This document shows positions 52,507 through 60,603 of a DNA stretch of 64,000 nucleotides, piece after piece; position 1 is the stretch's first letter, and the number at the start of each line of letters is the position of its first letter. The position numbers were made by a program, and so were the translations under genes. Source of the DNA: Paenibacillus sp. sptzw28. GTDB taxonomy: Bacteria; Bacillota; Bacilli; Paenibacillales; Paenibacillaceae. The notes under the pieces are model-generated. The model did no database searches and was not told where the DNA came from. It worked only from the letters and a program-made list of their open reading frames with translations. Location: contig NZ_CP080545.1 of the NCBI RefSeq assembly GCF_019550795.1, positions 1,507,501 through 1,571,500 of the forward strand, given 5' to 3'.

Positions 52507-52965
52507 ATGAACAGAAGAACCGTAGTGTTACTATTCACCCTTTCCTCAATCCTTTCAATTGCTTCTATATTCTTAATATCAGCTTTCACGGTGTCCCCAG
52601 ATAAGATTTCAGGCAATGGAAATTTGGGGCTCATTTTTCTACCTGTATATTGTATCTTTTTAATCGCGTCGATGACATTTGGGTTTTTATTATTAAGACG
52701 AATTAAGATACATGCAATTTTGCCTATAATAGCTTTATTTATGCTGGTTTTCAGTACGATACAAGAATTTCGTCTTATTAAGCACCGCATTCAGGCGGTT
52801 GGTGGTGGGATTGATGAGCCTAACTCTAAGATATATCGGTTGAATTGGATTAATCAGTATACAAATGATATTTGGGCAAATGGTTACATTTGGTTAATTG
52901 CCATTTCACTCATAGTTTTAATTGCTTACTTATTTAAACGACAAAAGAACGAATTCTCCATATAA
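52507..52965 (+). CDS. four-helix membrane protein, unknown
   Basis: 152 residues with four hydrophobic helices (about 5-27, 40-62, 68-86 and 125-145) and an outside loop after the third (HRIQAVGGGIDEPNSKIYRLNW). GGGAGGG precedes ATG. It follows the C39-like gene; the pairing could mean an immunity or partner role, but that is a guess. Confidence 0.6.
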   Translation: MNRRTVVLLFTLSSILSIASIFLISAFTVSPDKISGNGNLGLIFLPVYCIFLIASMTFGFLLLRRIKIHAILPIIALFMLVFSTIQEFRLIKHRIQAVGGGIDEPNSKIYRLNWINQYTNDIWANGYIWLIAISLIVLIAYLFKRQKNEFSI

Positions 52966-53004
52966 TCCACTTCTTAATCATGCGAAAATGTAGGATATTA
53001 TTGG

Positions 53005-53047
53005 TGCTTAACATTGACGAGTACGTTAATGTTAAGCATTTTTTTAT
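53005..53047 (+). terminator. strong terminator
   Basis: TGCTTAACATT and AATGTTAAGCA pair around a GACG-agta-CGTT core, followed by seven T's. Confidence 0.85.
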
Positions 53048-53136
53048 TTTCTGCCCCCACCTTTATAACTTCAACTCAGCGCATAAAGAGTAGATATGTA
53101 TAACGTGTATAATTATTCATTTTGTGCTTTTCGGTA

Positions 53137-53261
53137 TTCTCATTAATTGTGAAAATCGGTAGGGTTTAATCTCTTTTTATCAGTAAGCCTTTCTCATTAA
53201 TTCTGAAAATGCCCTTTGATAAATCAATGGTTATTGCTGTATTTTTCTCATCAATTATGAC
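53137..53261 (+). repeat. three degenerate repeats with about 53-base period
   Basis: TTCTCATTAATTNTGAAAAT-like units start near 53137, 53191 and 53244. The surrounding 53048-53409 has no gene. Confidence 0.55.
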
Positions 53262-53409
53262 CTTTTTCAAAGTTAATGTCTTAAAATTACTATTTTACGC
53301 GCCCCAGCTCTTACCATCCAAATAAAAATAAGGAAATGGCCAGCTGAAGCTTCAGGCGATCACGAAAGCGGGATGGTGCGGCCTCGTTATTGGGTTTTTG
53401 TTTTTGATA

Positions 53410-53630
53410 CTAGCGGATCCTAAACTCACACGGCCGTACCGTGAGCTCACCGTCACTGATATAAAAAGGATGCCAATTACCATTAATTTTGACTGATCCG
53501 TTCTTGATCTCTTCGATGACTCCACCATAATCGACGATTTTACCTTCCATCCAGACGGAAACTGATGTGCAGTTATGCATAGCTGCTTCGATATGGGCCT
53601 GCGTTGAAAGAATAAAGCCTGTTTAAACAT
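53410..53630 (-). pseudogene. small conserved protein broken by a one-base deletion
   Basis: With GGAGG before it, ATG 53630 reads MFK and then leaves frame. Restoring one A in the AAA run gives a 73-codon gene, MFKTGFILSTQAHIE at the start and VSVWMEGKIVDYGGVIEEI, INGNWHPFYISDGELTVRPCEFRIR onward to TAG at 53410. The restored sequence looks like a genuine small beta-rich protein; I cannot name the family. The gene as it stands would give only an unrelated frame of 94 codons. Confidence 0.6.
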
Positions 53631-53943
53631 AATCATCCTCCTTCAGATCAATTTCGACATTTAGGAAGGGTAATCCTTCCTGTTTGTGGTCACACCCAAC
53701 ACCGACTATTGCTCATGGCTGCTATGCTGTATTATTCCAATAAACGGCTGCGTCAGAGTACGGGGATCATACGTCTGTAAAGGGGAAGCAGCATCTTCCC
53801 CGGGAAGGTTGACCGATGAGGATAGCGAAGGCAAAACCGCTATCAGGATTTCATTTCATGAGTTGCTACATGAACTTATTGCATTGCCATGACACCATGG
53901 TTTATGTTAACTTAGAAATACTAATGTGAAGGAGGTGAGGTAG
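53631..53943 (+). other. intergenic region with a hairpin
   Basis: No gene supported. Contains GGGGAAG-cagcat-CTTCCCC near 53779-53798. Confidence 0.4.
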
Positions 53944-54087
53944 GTGAATCTCGAAATGGTCAACAACCGTATTAGCCAGCTACCGATTGCTACGGCTGGC
54001 ATTGTTCATGTATTTTTCGCGAACGGGATCAGTCTGTCCAATTACGATAATATGTTTGAACCATTCGCGAGAAGACGCCTACCTTAA
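53944..54087 (+). CDS. leader ORF upstream of ABC-F gene
   Basis: 47 codons starting GTG after AAGGAGGTGAGG, reading MNLEMVNNRISQLPIATAGI at first and ending EPFARRRLP. A stable stem inside it pairs TTCGCGAACGG (54016) with CCATTCGCGAG (54061). It lies 26 bases before a terminator and 103 before the ABC-F gene. Antibiotic-responsive ABC-F genes are often controlled by such leaders, in which a stalled ribosome prevents the terminator forming. Whether the peptide itself does anything else is unknown. Confidence 0.55.
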   Translation: MNLEMVNNRISQLPIATAGIVHVFFANGISLSNYDNMFEPFARRRLP

Positions 54088-54112
54088 CCACAACGGATAG
54101 CATTATCATCCT

Positions 54113-54146
54113 GAGGGTCGCGGGCTTGTTGCTGCGGCTCTTTTTT
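54113..54146 (+). terminator. attenuator-type terminator before the ABC-F gene
   Basis: GAG-ggt-CGC faces GCG-g-CTC with six T's at 54141-54146, between leader and ABC-F start. Confidence 0.65.
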
Positions 54147-54189
54147 GTGCATTCAAGTTAGGGTCTTCATCTAACAGGAGGCTCTTAAA

Positions 54190-56175
54190 ATGATAATAGT
54201 TAACGCTCAACAGATAAAAAAATACCATGCAGCAAACCTTGTTTTGGACGGGGTAACGCTTCAACTCCAAGACAGTGAGAAGGTCGGCCTGATCGGCCGC
54301 AACGGCAGCGGAAAATCGACTCTGCTCCGGTTAATTTCGGGCCATGAGCCGGTAGATGAAGGTATGCTGACCATCAAGAAGGATTTGACAATCGGCTATT
54401 TGCCTCAAATTCCTGCCGAGTTCGAGGAACTACCCGTATACGAGGTGCTCGCCTATGGTTATCGGGAACTGATGGTCACCAAGCAGGAAATGTCGGTCCT
54501 CGAGCAGCAGATGTGCAGTTCTGAGGCCGCGGCCAATCCCGAAATGATGGAGCGGCTGCTAAAGACGTATGCGTTGGTTCAAGAGCGGTTTGAATTAGGC
54601 GGCGGCTATGAGATGGATACGGTGATTGATCAAGTAGCGAGCGGCTTGCAAATTAATCGAAACAACGATCAGAGGATTTTTGGCAGCTTGTCCGGAGGAG
54701 AGAAGACACGTATTGTTCTGGCATCCCAATTGGTTATCCGTCCCGACTTGCTGCTGTTAGATGAGCCGACGAATCACCTTGATCTAAAGGGTATAGAGTG
54801 GCTGGAGCAGTTTCTCCAGCATTATCACGGTGCATGTGTCATAGTATCGCATGATCGTTATTTTCTCGATGCCGTCGGCACGAAAATGATCGAACTGGAG
54901 GACGGGGAGGCTTATACGTATCTCACCAACTACACCGGTTATATGAAGGAGAAGGAAGAGCGTCTTTTACAACAGTTCGCTCAGTTCCAAGAGCAGCAGA
55001 AAGTGATGAAAAAAATGAAAGAAACGATCCGTCAGCTGGAGGAATGGGGGCGCATTGGAGGTAATGAGAAATTTTTCAAACGGGCAGCCTCGATTCGAAA
55101 AGCATTGGAGAGGATGGAGGCGGTAAAGCGTCCTGTCCTGGAGCGGAAAACGGCAGATTTCGAGTTGTCCCCCCTTGATCGTTCTTGTCGTAAGGTGATC
55201 GCATTCGAAGGCGTGACGAAGCAAATCGGGGAATCTGTGATTTTGAATGGAGCGGAAGGAAGCCTGCTATATGGCGAGAAGGTCATGCTGCTCGGGGATA
55301 ACGGATCGGGGAAAACGACGCTTTTCAAGTTGCTTCTTGGCGTGATTGAACCGGATACAGGTAAGGTGGAGCAAGGGGCGCGTGTGGAAATCGGTTATTT
55401 GGCTCAGCAGGAGCCGGTGAGGGATAATAAGCTCACGGTACTGGAATATTTCCGCACCGAGGGAGGATTGGAGGAAGGCGAAGCGCGAAGCGTGCTTGCA
55501 AAATATTTGTTCTATGGCGCTGACGTATTTAAGCCGCTGCAAATGCTCTCCGGCGGTGAATGGTCACGTCTACGGCTAGCGTTGCTTGTGAGGCGCAAGC
55601 CGAATTTGCTTCTGCTGGATGAGCCGACGAATCATCTCGACATGGCTTCACGCGAAGCATTGGAAGAGGCGCTGGAGGATTTTCCCGGAACAGTACTGGC
55701 GATTTCCCATGACCGATATTTTATTAATCGTCTGGCGGAGCGCGTTTGGGAGCTAAAGGAAGGTAGGATTACCACGTATCTCGGTAATTACGATGATTTT
55801 AAGGAGAAGCGTGGAGAAAGGTCGTCGCAAGAGAGTATATCGGTAAGTGGTACAGGTGATACAATTTCGGCAACTCATATGAGTACGCTGCAGCAGACAG
55901 AAAAGAAGAAAGCCAAGAAGGCATCTGATCGGCATCAACCAGAAGCAAAAGCGGCTCAAAGCAGTGACTTGGCAAGCCAAAACGAGCGGAGACGTGAGCA
56001 GTTGGAACTTGAGATTGCTGTACTGGAAGCGGAGCTGGCTCGTGCCGATGAAGAACTGTGCCGTCTAGATAGTATTGGCGACACTGTCCAGCTTGAAGCA
56101 ATGTGGCGTAAGCGGGAAGAGGAGCAATCACAGCTTGATGCGCTTCTGGAATTGTGGATGGAGCTGCCGAGCTGA
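54190..56175 (+). CDS. ABC-F ribosome-associated ATPase
   Basis: 661 residues, two ATPase domains and no membrane helices. First domain: Walker A GRNGSGKST (36-44), LSGGEKTR, LLLLDEPTNHLD. Linker of about 80 residues with long helices (QFAQFQEQQKVMKKMKETIRQ). Second domain: GDNGSGKTT, LSGGEWSRLR, LLLLDEPTNHLD. C-terminal coiled coil, rich in Lys and Glu. ABC-F proteins of this shape rescue stalled ribosomes or displace antibiotics (VmlR, LsaA, MsrE). The attenuator upstream supports a resistance role, but the antibiotic class cannot be read from sequence. ATG is preceded by AGGAGG. Confidence 0.88.
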   Translation: MIIVNAQQIKKYHAANLVLDGVTLQLQDSEKVGLIGRNGSGKSTLLRLISGHEPVDEGMLTIKKDLTIGYLPQIPAEFEELPVYEVLAYGYRELMVTKQEMSVLEQQMCSSEAAANPEMMERLLKTYALVQERFELGGGYEMDTVIDQVASGLQINRNNDQRIFGSLSGGEKTRIVLASQLVIRPDLLLLDEPTNHLDLKGIEWLEQFLQHYHGACVIVSHDRYFLDAVGTKMIELEDGEAYTYLTNYTGYMKEKEERLLQQFAQFQEQQKVMKKMKETIRQLEEWGRIGGNEKFFKRAASIRKALERMEAVKRPVLERKTADFELSPLDRSCRKVIAFEGVTKQIGESVILNGAEGSLLYGEKVMLLGDNGSGKTTLFKLLLGVIEPDTGKVEQGARVEIGYLAQQEPVRDNKLTVLEYFRTEGGLEEGEARSVLAKYLFYGADVFKPLQMLSGGEWSRLRLALLVRRKPNLLLLDEPTNHLDMASREALEEALEDFPGTVLAISHDRYFINRLAERVWELKEGRITTYLGNYDDFKEKRGERSSQESISVSGTGDTISATHMSTLQQTEKKKAKKASDRHQPEAKAAQSSDLASQNERRREQLELEIAVLEAELARADEELCRLDSIGDTVQLEAMWRKREEEQSQLDALLELWMELPS

Positions 56176-56677
56176 TGATGTGAACTAAGTGGCTTTAATA
56201 TATCAATTCTCACAGATTGATTGGGCAGTATAACTAAGAGTTAGTCTCTGATGGCGAGACCAACTCTACAAACAACCTATATGCTACCTGTTTCTAACTG
56301 CAAAATTCGGATCACCTCACGAATTGGAAAAAATCGTACGTTAACAGTGATCCTGTTAGATTGAAACCCAGGTGTCAGAGAAATCATGGATTGATCCTAG
56401 TCTGACGCGCTGAGTGATCCCGGTAGACGGCCGATATTGTATATCGCGGAAGGAGCCACTTGACGCCGCAATATGTAATTCCGAATAGTCTCTCGGCGTG
56501 GGATGGGTTTGGGGATTCTCTCACACTTGAACGCTTCCTATTCATGACGGTTAAACACTAAAAAAATGCTATATCCGTATAAGATAGCACCAGAAAGTAT
56601 AAAAAAGACAACTATTATAGATAGATTCTCATAGTACCGTAAATTCATCGACTCTATAATCGAAAGTAGAAGACAAC
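56176..56677 (+). other. non-coding stretch between ABC-F gene and RHS remnant
   Basis: No gene supported; short frames on the minus strand lack ribosome sites. Confidence 0.45.
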
Positions 56678-57420
56678 AAATACGGTGATGGGTTGCTTTG
56701 GGAACGAATGGTGAAAGGGCAGACAACCCGCTATTATTGGGATGGAGATCAAATTATTGCGGAAGGAAAAGTGAATGCACAGCTCGTGGACAATACTTCG
56801 GCTTCCGTCCAATATACCGGTACATGGTTTGATACGAACATGGCAGGAGACTACAACGGAACTACTAAGGCCAGCGTTAAGGCAAACGACAGCGTTCAAT
56901 TCAGCTTTGCGGGAAGTTCAATTTCAGTCGCCATGCGTAAAGGCCCAGGTGGAGGCATGTATGATATTGTCCTGGACGGTGTAACAGTAGTTTCAAACGG
57001 AGATACGTACAGTGCCAATCGATATTTTCAGTCTGCTGTTTATTCAAACAGCAACTTAACAAATGGGTCTCATAATTGTGAAAGGTACGAAACATCCATC
57101 AGCAACCGATTATGGAGTAAATCTTGATTATTTTGCCTACGGTGGTGGTTCGGCATCCTTTAAAGCCCGATATATCCGCGGCCAAGGGCTTGTCGCTCGG
57201 GAAGATAGCCTAGGCAAAGCATACTATGTCAAAAACGGTCACGGTGACGTAGTTAACCTCATGGATCGTACTGGAATGACTAAATTGAACCAGTACAACT
57301 ATGATATCTTTGGGAATATCACTTCGCAAACAGAGAACATCCCGCAGCCCTTTAAATACTCGGGTGAAATGCAGGATGACACAACAGATCTGCAGTATTT
57401 ACGTGCAATTCTGCAAATGA
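56678..57420 (+). pseudogene. RHS-repeat protein fragment
   Basis: The stretch opens in mid-protein with KYGDGLLWERMVKGQTTRYYWDGDQIIAEG, a typical RHS/YD repeat. A galactose-binding-like insert follows (TGTWFDTNMAGDYNG, GPGGGMYDIVLDG). A frameshift near 57065 changes frame, after which RYIRGQGLVARED, GDVVNLMDRTG and DIFGNITSQTE-PFKYSGEMQDDTTDLQYLRA lead up to the RHS core. There it ends: the usual RYYDP continuation is missing. It has neither start nor finish, so it is a remnant of a large WapA/RHS toxin. Confidence 0.8.
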
Positions 57421-57421
57421 C

Positions 57422-57676
57422 TTGACTAAGAATCTTGAGGATGCAGGGTGGACGAAAACAGTTGAGCCAGGCGGCAAAAAGAGTGGGGACGCAACCATAT
57501 TTGTTGACCCAGCAACTGGTACAAAGGTTCGGATACATGCAACTCCAGGAGAAGGTACACCATACTTTAGGGTTCAAAACAAAAGTGGGGGCTACCTAAA
57601 TGACAATGGAGTGTTTCCAAGTAATGCAACAAAACAAGAACTTAGAGACCAAACTCATTTCTACTTCGGGAAGTAG
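57422..57676 (+). pseudogene. RHS-associated toxin tip (orphan)
   Basis: 84 codons open from TTG 57422 (NSAND precedes it in frame) and read LTKNLEDAGWTKTVEPGGKK, TIFVDPATGTKVRIHATPG, ending RDQTHFYFGK. The shape (D--GTKVRIH, ELRDQTH) is like RNase-type polymorphic toxin C-terminal domains. It is out of frame with the RHS fragment, which lacks the expected core end, so a deletion appears to have joined them. It is followed 8 bases later by a probable immunity gene. The activity class is not proven. Confidence 0.6.
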
Positions 57677-57684
57677 GTGGAACA

Positions 57685-58095
57685 ATGCAACTGGCTTCAA
57701 ATATTCATGAAGTGCTAGATAACTTTGATTTTACAGATAGTATCGTTACCGATATTAGATGGGAAAACAGTTTGCTTGATTTAACATTAGTTGTTGATTA
57801 CTATTGGGACCTTCAGGAAGGTCGTTCTGAGACTAGACAGCTAAAGTTGAAATTTGCACATTGCGTAAAAGCTGATTTTCAGATAAAAAAGGATATATTG
57901 CCTTTATCAGAAGAAATGATGATGAATACTGATAGTTGCTATACCATCGTGCTTTTCAAGGTAAATGATGAAAGTGAACTACTGAGACAATACAGGCTTA
58001 AGGGATTAAAGCATATTGAATTATTTACTCTTGATTACTCCAAACCGTGGTTGTCTATCCTATGTAACGACGTGTCCATTGAAGAAGTTAAATAA
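57685..58095 (+). CDS. probable immunity protein to the RHS toxin tip
   Basis: 136 residues, acidic, no signal peptide. Starts with ATG after GTAGGTGG, 8 bases after the toxin frame. It has an alternating strand pattern (TDIRWENSLLDLTLVVDYYWD; KHIELFTLDYSKPWLSILCND), usual for immunity proteins encoded immediately after RHS or Cdi tips. It appears intact although the toxin is not. Confidence 0.62.
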   Translation: MQLASNIHEVLDNFDFTDSIVTDIRWENSLLDLTLVVDYYWDLQEGRSETRQLKLKFAHCVKADFQIKKDILPLSEEMMMNTDSCYTIVLFKVNDESELLRQYRLKGLKHIELFTLDYSKPWLSILCNDVSIEEVK

Positions 58096-58104
58096 TGTTT
58101 CAGA

Positions 58105-58138
58105 GACCTTGAGGGACTTATCCTTCAAGGTCTTTTGT
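58105..58138 (+). terminator. terminator after immunity gene
   Basis: GACCTTGAGGGA and TCCTTCAAGGTC pair around CTTA, followed by TTTTGTTTT. Confidence 0.85.
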
Positions 58139-58180
58139 TTTCAGTGATGATTCAAAGGGATACCGACCCCTCCTGTCGGG

Positions 58181-58281
58181 TGACAAGAACTTCGTCCCAA
58201 TGAAGGCCGCGTAAATCGCGGGCTTTTTTATTTATGGGATCAAGTTCTTGTCATTTTGCGTTGACAAGAACTTGATCCCAT
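58181..58281. repeat. palindromic element with direct copy and terminator hairpin
   Basis: Perfect 20-bp arms ATGGGATCAAGTTCTTGTCA (58234-58253) and its complement (58262-58281) with an 8-base loop. A direct copy of the right arm with two changes lies at 58181-58199, and GGCCGCG-taaat-CGCGGGC with a T-run lies between (58205-58227). It looks like paired ends of a small mobile element or a compound terminator. The 58282-58576 stretch after it has no gene. Confidence 0.75.
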
Positions 58282-58576
58282 TCCCGACGCTACGTAGTTT
58301 CGTCGTATGTCATTCATGAGCTGGTTCCATTGACCTGAAAGCGAAATTTCCATGAACATCAAAGGTTTTCCAGATTTGCAGCATATATCGCCATAGTTAG
58401 AACAGGAGGGGGGGCAGGGATATGAAGTTGTACATTTTTAAGATTGGGTCGAGGGGTCGATCTCATAAGCAAAACGGCATTGCGACCAGATCAAATAAAA
58501 AACTGATCACATTAATTTGGAACATGTTTAACGAGAAAGTGAGCATTCTTGAGTAGATAAGTCAATGTTTTCTCAT

Positions 58577-59152
58577 TCACCTTTCCTTTGTATGTGAATT
58601 GATCGGCACACCTTCCCTGCTTCTCAGGAAGACTCTCAAGACAATCAATAACGTAACAATCAGACAAGTGGTCACATACCATCCGAAGATCCAGACATTT
58701 CTACTATCCGTTCCCGAGCCAAGGCCATGTACCATGGCCAGTAGAAAAACAGGGTAAGCCAGCATATGAATAGACCGCCATAGCCCATTGCTCATGAACG
58801 CCTTGAAATCGGTTGTTACGATCACTAATACCACGCCATAGAACGCGATTGTGCCGAGCCCGTTCCAAATGGGATCTTTGCCTGCGCTGAATGGAATGGC
58901 GATCCCCTTCCACGTGAAAGGCACATACGTGTCAATTAGAAGAAAAATGATATGTCCGAGAATTAGAATCAATCCCGCATTGGTTGCAGTGGAGTGCCAT
59001 TTGTAAACCAGCGCTTTGCGTTTTCCTTTCAAGAAAGGCATCGAGTAAATCAAACCGAGGGAGACTCCCATAAACAGTAATGAATACGATGCAAGTCCGA
59101 GTACACGGATAATTTGCCATGTCGGCATATCAAGCAATAGAGCTTGTATCAT
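58577..59152 (-). CDS. ferric-reductase-like transmembrane protein
   Basis: 191 residues with five to six helices and histidines in helices (KWHSTATNAG, ILGHIIFLL, WRSIHMLAY, AMVHGLG) arranged as in the heme-b-binding domain of ferric reductases and MsrQ/YedZ proteins. It lacks an NAD(P)H or FAD domain. It overlaps the end of apbE by 23 bases, so the two are coupled. Such small cytochrome b proteins pass electrons across the membrane to a flavin or metal partner outside; here FMN-carrying partners are suggested by ApbE. Confidence 0.75.
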   Translation of the reverse strand: MIQALLLDMPTWQIIRVLGLASYSLLFMGVSLGLIYSMPFLKGKRKALVYKWHSTATNAGLILILGHIIFLLIDTYVPFTWKGIAIPFSAGKDPIWNGLGTIAFYGVVLVIVTTDFKAFMSNGLWRSIHMLAYPVFLLAMVHGLGSGTDSRNVWIFGWYVTTCLIVTLLIVLRVFLRSREGVPINSHTKER

Positions 59153-60152
59153 GGATAATCACTCCTGACACGCCACTCCAGCGGCGTTCCCACATGTTTA
59201 TTGTTCCTACATAATGAACCTCTTTGTTCTCAGTGACCATCAATGCTTGATTGCAGCGATCGGCACAGCTAATGAGCCACTCGATTCCCTTCTCAAGGCC
59301 TAACATACATAATACTTTGGCGAAAATATCGCATTCGACGGCTGTTCCGCCTACTACCGTACACTGAACGATATCGGATACGGCGGGCGCCATTGAACGC
59401 GGATCTATGAGATGATGTGCGGTACCTTGTTCGGTCATCCACCTTCTTCCGAGCATGCTGGATGTGGCCGCAGCGCAATTGTGAAGCTTTACAGACGCAA
59501 TGGTACTGTGAGTATCTCGCGGATCGGCGATTTCAATTTCCCAAGGATTCAGTGGGCTGCCACCCCATACACGCAGATCGCCTCCAGCGTTCAACATCCC
59601 GCTCTTAATTTTTTGACTCACTAAATGTCCTGTAAGCCTGTCGACCGACCAGCCCTTCACAATGCCGCCCAAATCGATTCTTGCACCATTCGCCAATCTG
59701 GCCGCTCTCATTCCGGTATTGAGCTCAAGCGCCTCGTTCTTTTTTTGCAATGCGGTCGTCAGTCGCGACGGTGTTATACATTCCTTATTCATTTGGTCAT
59801 AACTGGTATTGTATCCCCAATCCTCCAAGGCTCGTAAAATGAAAGGTTCAAACATCCCTTCAGTTAACCTTCTATACTCCGAAACCATCAGCAGCACTTC
59901 CTGCATCGTATAGCTGATAAACATAGGTTTTCCTGCCGAACGATTAAGCCGGCAAAGCTCGCTTTCCGGACGAAAACGACTGAAAGTATCCTCTACAAAT
60001 CCGAACCATTTCCGGACGTCGTTGACCCAGGCGTATGGTTCGCCTGCTTCCATGGCTTCAGTTTGAAAGCCGAGCGCCGTCTCAATTTGTGTATTCATCC
60101 CGTAAAAACGGTCATAGACCCATTTTCCGTCCTTATCGTCGGTCTTCATCAT
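59130..60152 (-). CDS. apbE: FAD:protein FMN transferase (ApbE)
   Basis: 340 residues. ApbE features: MNTQIE near the start, EDTFSRFRPESELCRLN, LDLGGIVKGW-like RIDLGGIVKGWSVDRL, and the flavin loop GGDLRVWGG; HHLIDPRS and D in AVECDIFAKVL complete the metal/FAD site. The enzyme attaches FMN covalently to Ser/Thr of target proteins, often extracellular. No lipobox was seen, so location is uncertain. Start ATG overlaps the stop of the preceding gene. No classical FMN-binding-domain protein is beside it. Confidence 0.85.
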   Translation of the reverse strand: MMKTDDKDGKWVYDRFYGMNTQIETALGFQTEAMEAGEPYAWVNDVRKWFGFVEDTFSRFRPESELCRLNRSAGKPMFISYTMQEVLLMVSEYRRLTEGMFEPFILRALEDWGYNTSYDQMNKECITPSRLTTALQKKNEALELNTGMRAARLANGARIDLGGIVKGWSVDRLTGHLVSQKIKSGMLNAGGDLRVWGGSPLNPWEIEIADPRDTHSTIASVKLHNCAAATSSMLGRRWMTEQGTAHHLIDPRSMAPAVSDIVQCTVVGGTAVECDIFAKVLCMLGLEKGIEWLISCADRCNQALMVTENKEVHYVGTINMWERRWSGVSGVIIHDTSSIA

Positions 60153-60529
60153 GAGTGCCTTGTCCTGACCCGGGTTCTATGCGCAGAGATATGCCCTTGC
60201 TGAGGAGTCTTTTGCTTTGCTGCTTGTTGTTTTGCAGGAGGTTTGACTGGTATCGGATTTGAGTCCTTGTTCTCCGCTCTATGCGCCTGTTGGGTCTCTT
60301 TTTGCGGAGCTGCAGCAGAAGGAACATATTGCTTGAATTCACTTATAACGGGATCCCGGTTGGACACGACCGGAGAGGGTGAAACCGATGAAGCTTCATT
60401 GTCCGTATTGAGAGTTGCCAAGGCCTGGGCCTGTGCGTTCTGTATTTGACTGAAAAGCATGACGGCAGACAGCGTACATCCTGCCCCGATGCCCCACTTC
60501 TTCACTTTTTTCTTGGTTAATTGTCGCAT
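60149..60529 (-). CDS. small exported Pro/Gln/Lys-rich protein
   Basis: 126 residues with a basic start, one hydrophobic segment ending AQA (about 10-35) and an outside, unstructured tail rich in Pro, Gln, Ala and Lys (PIPVKPPAKQQAAKQ). AAGGAGG is 9 bases before ATG 60529. It sits between the histidine kinase and apbE. It has no FMN-binding motif that I recognise; a spacer, anchor or substrate role for the reductase is only inference. Confidence 0.6.
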   Translation of the reverse strand: MRQLTKKKVKKWGIGAGCTLSAVMLFSQIQNAQAQALATLNTDNEASSVSPSPVVSNRDPVISEFKQYVPSAAAPQKETQQAHRAENKDSNPIPVKPPAKQQAAKQKTPQQGHISAHRTRVRTRHS

Positions 60530-60603
60530 GGTCGGTGTCCTCCTTCGTCTCTCAATCATCATACCGATTATTTATTTGAATATCATTGGAAGGCGCGTAT
60601 CAC

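Noticed and set aside
53352..53636. 94-codon minus-strand frame as a gene
   Set aside because: The restored neighbouring frame is much more protein-like, so this frame is what remains after a one-base deletion.
53686..53892. 68-codon plus-strand frame
   Set aside because: No ribosome site, odd composition and internal hairpin; treated as intergenic.
56538..56726. Minus-strand hydrophobic frame of 62 codons
   Set aside because: No ribosome site, and it runs opposite the RHS remnant.
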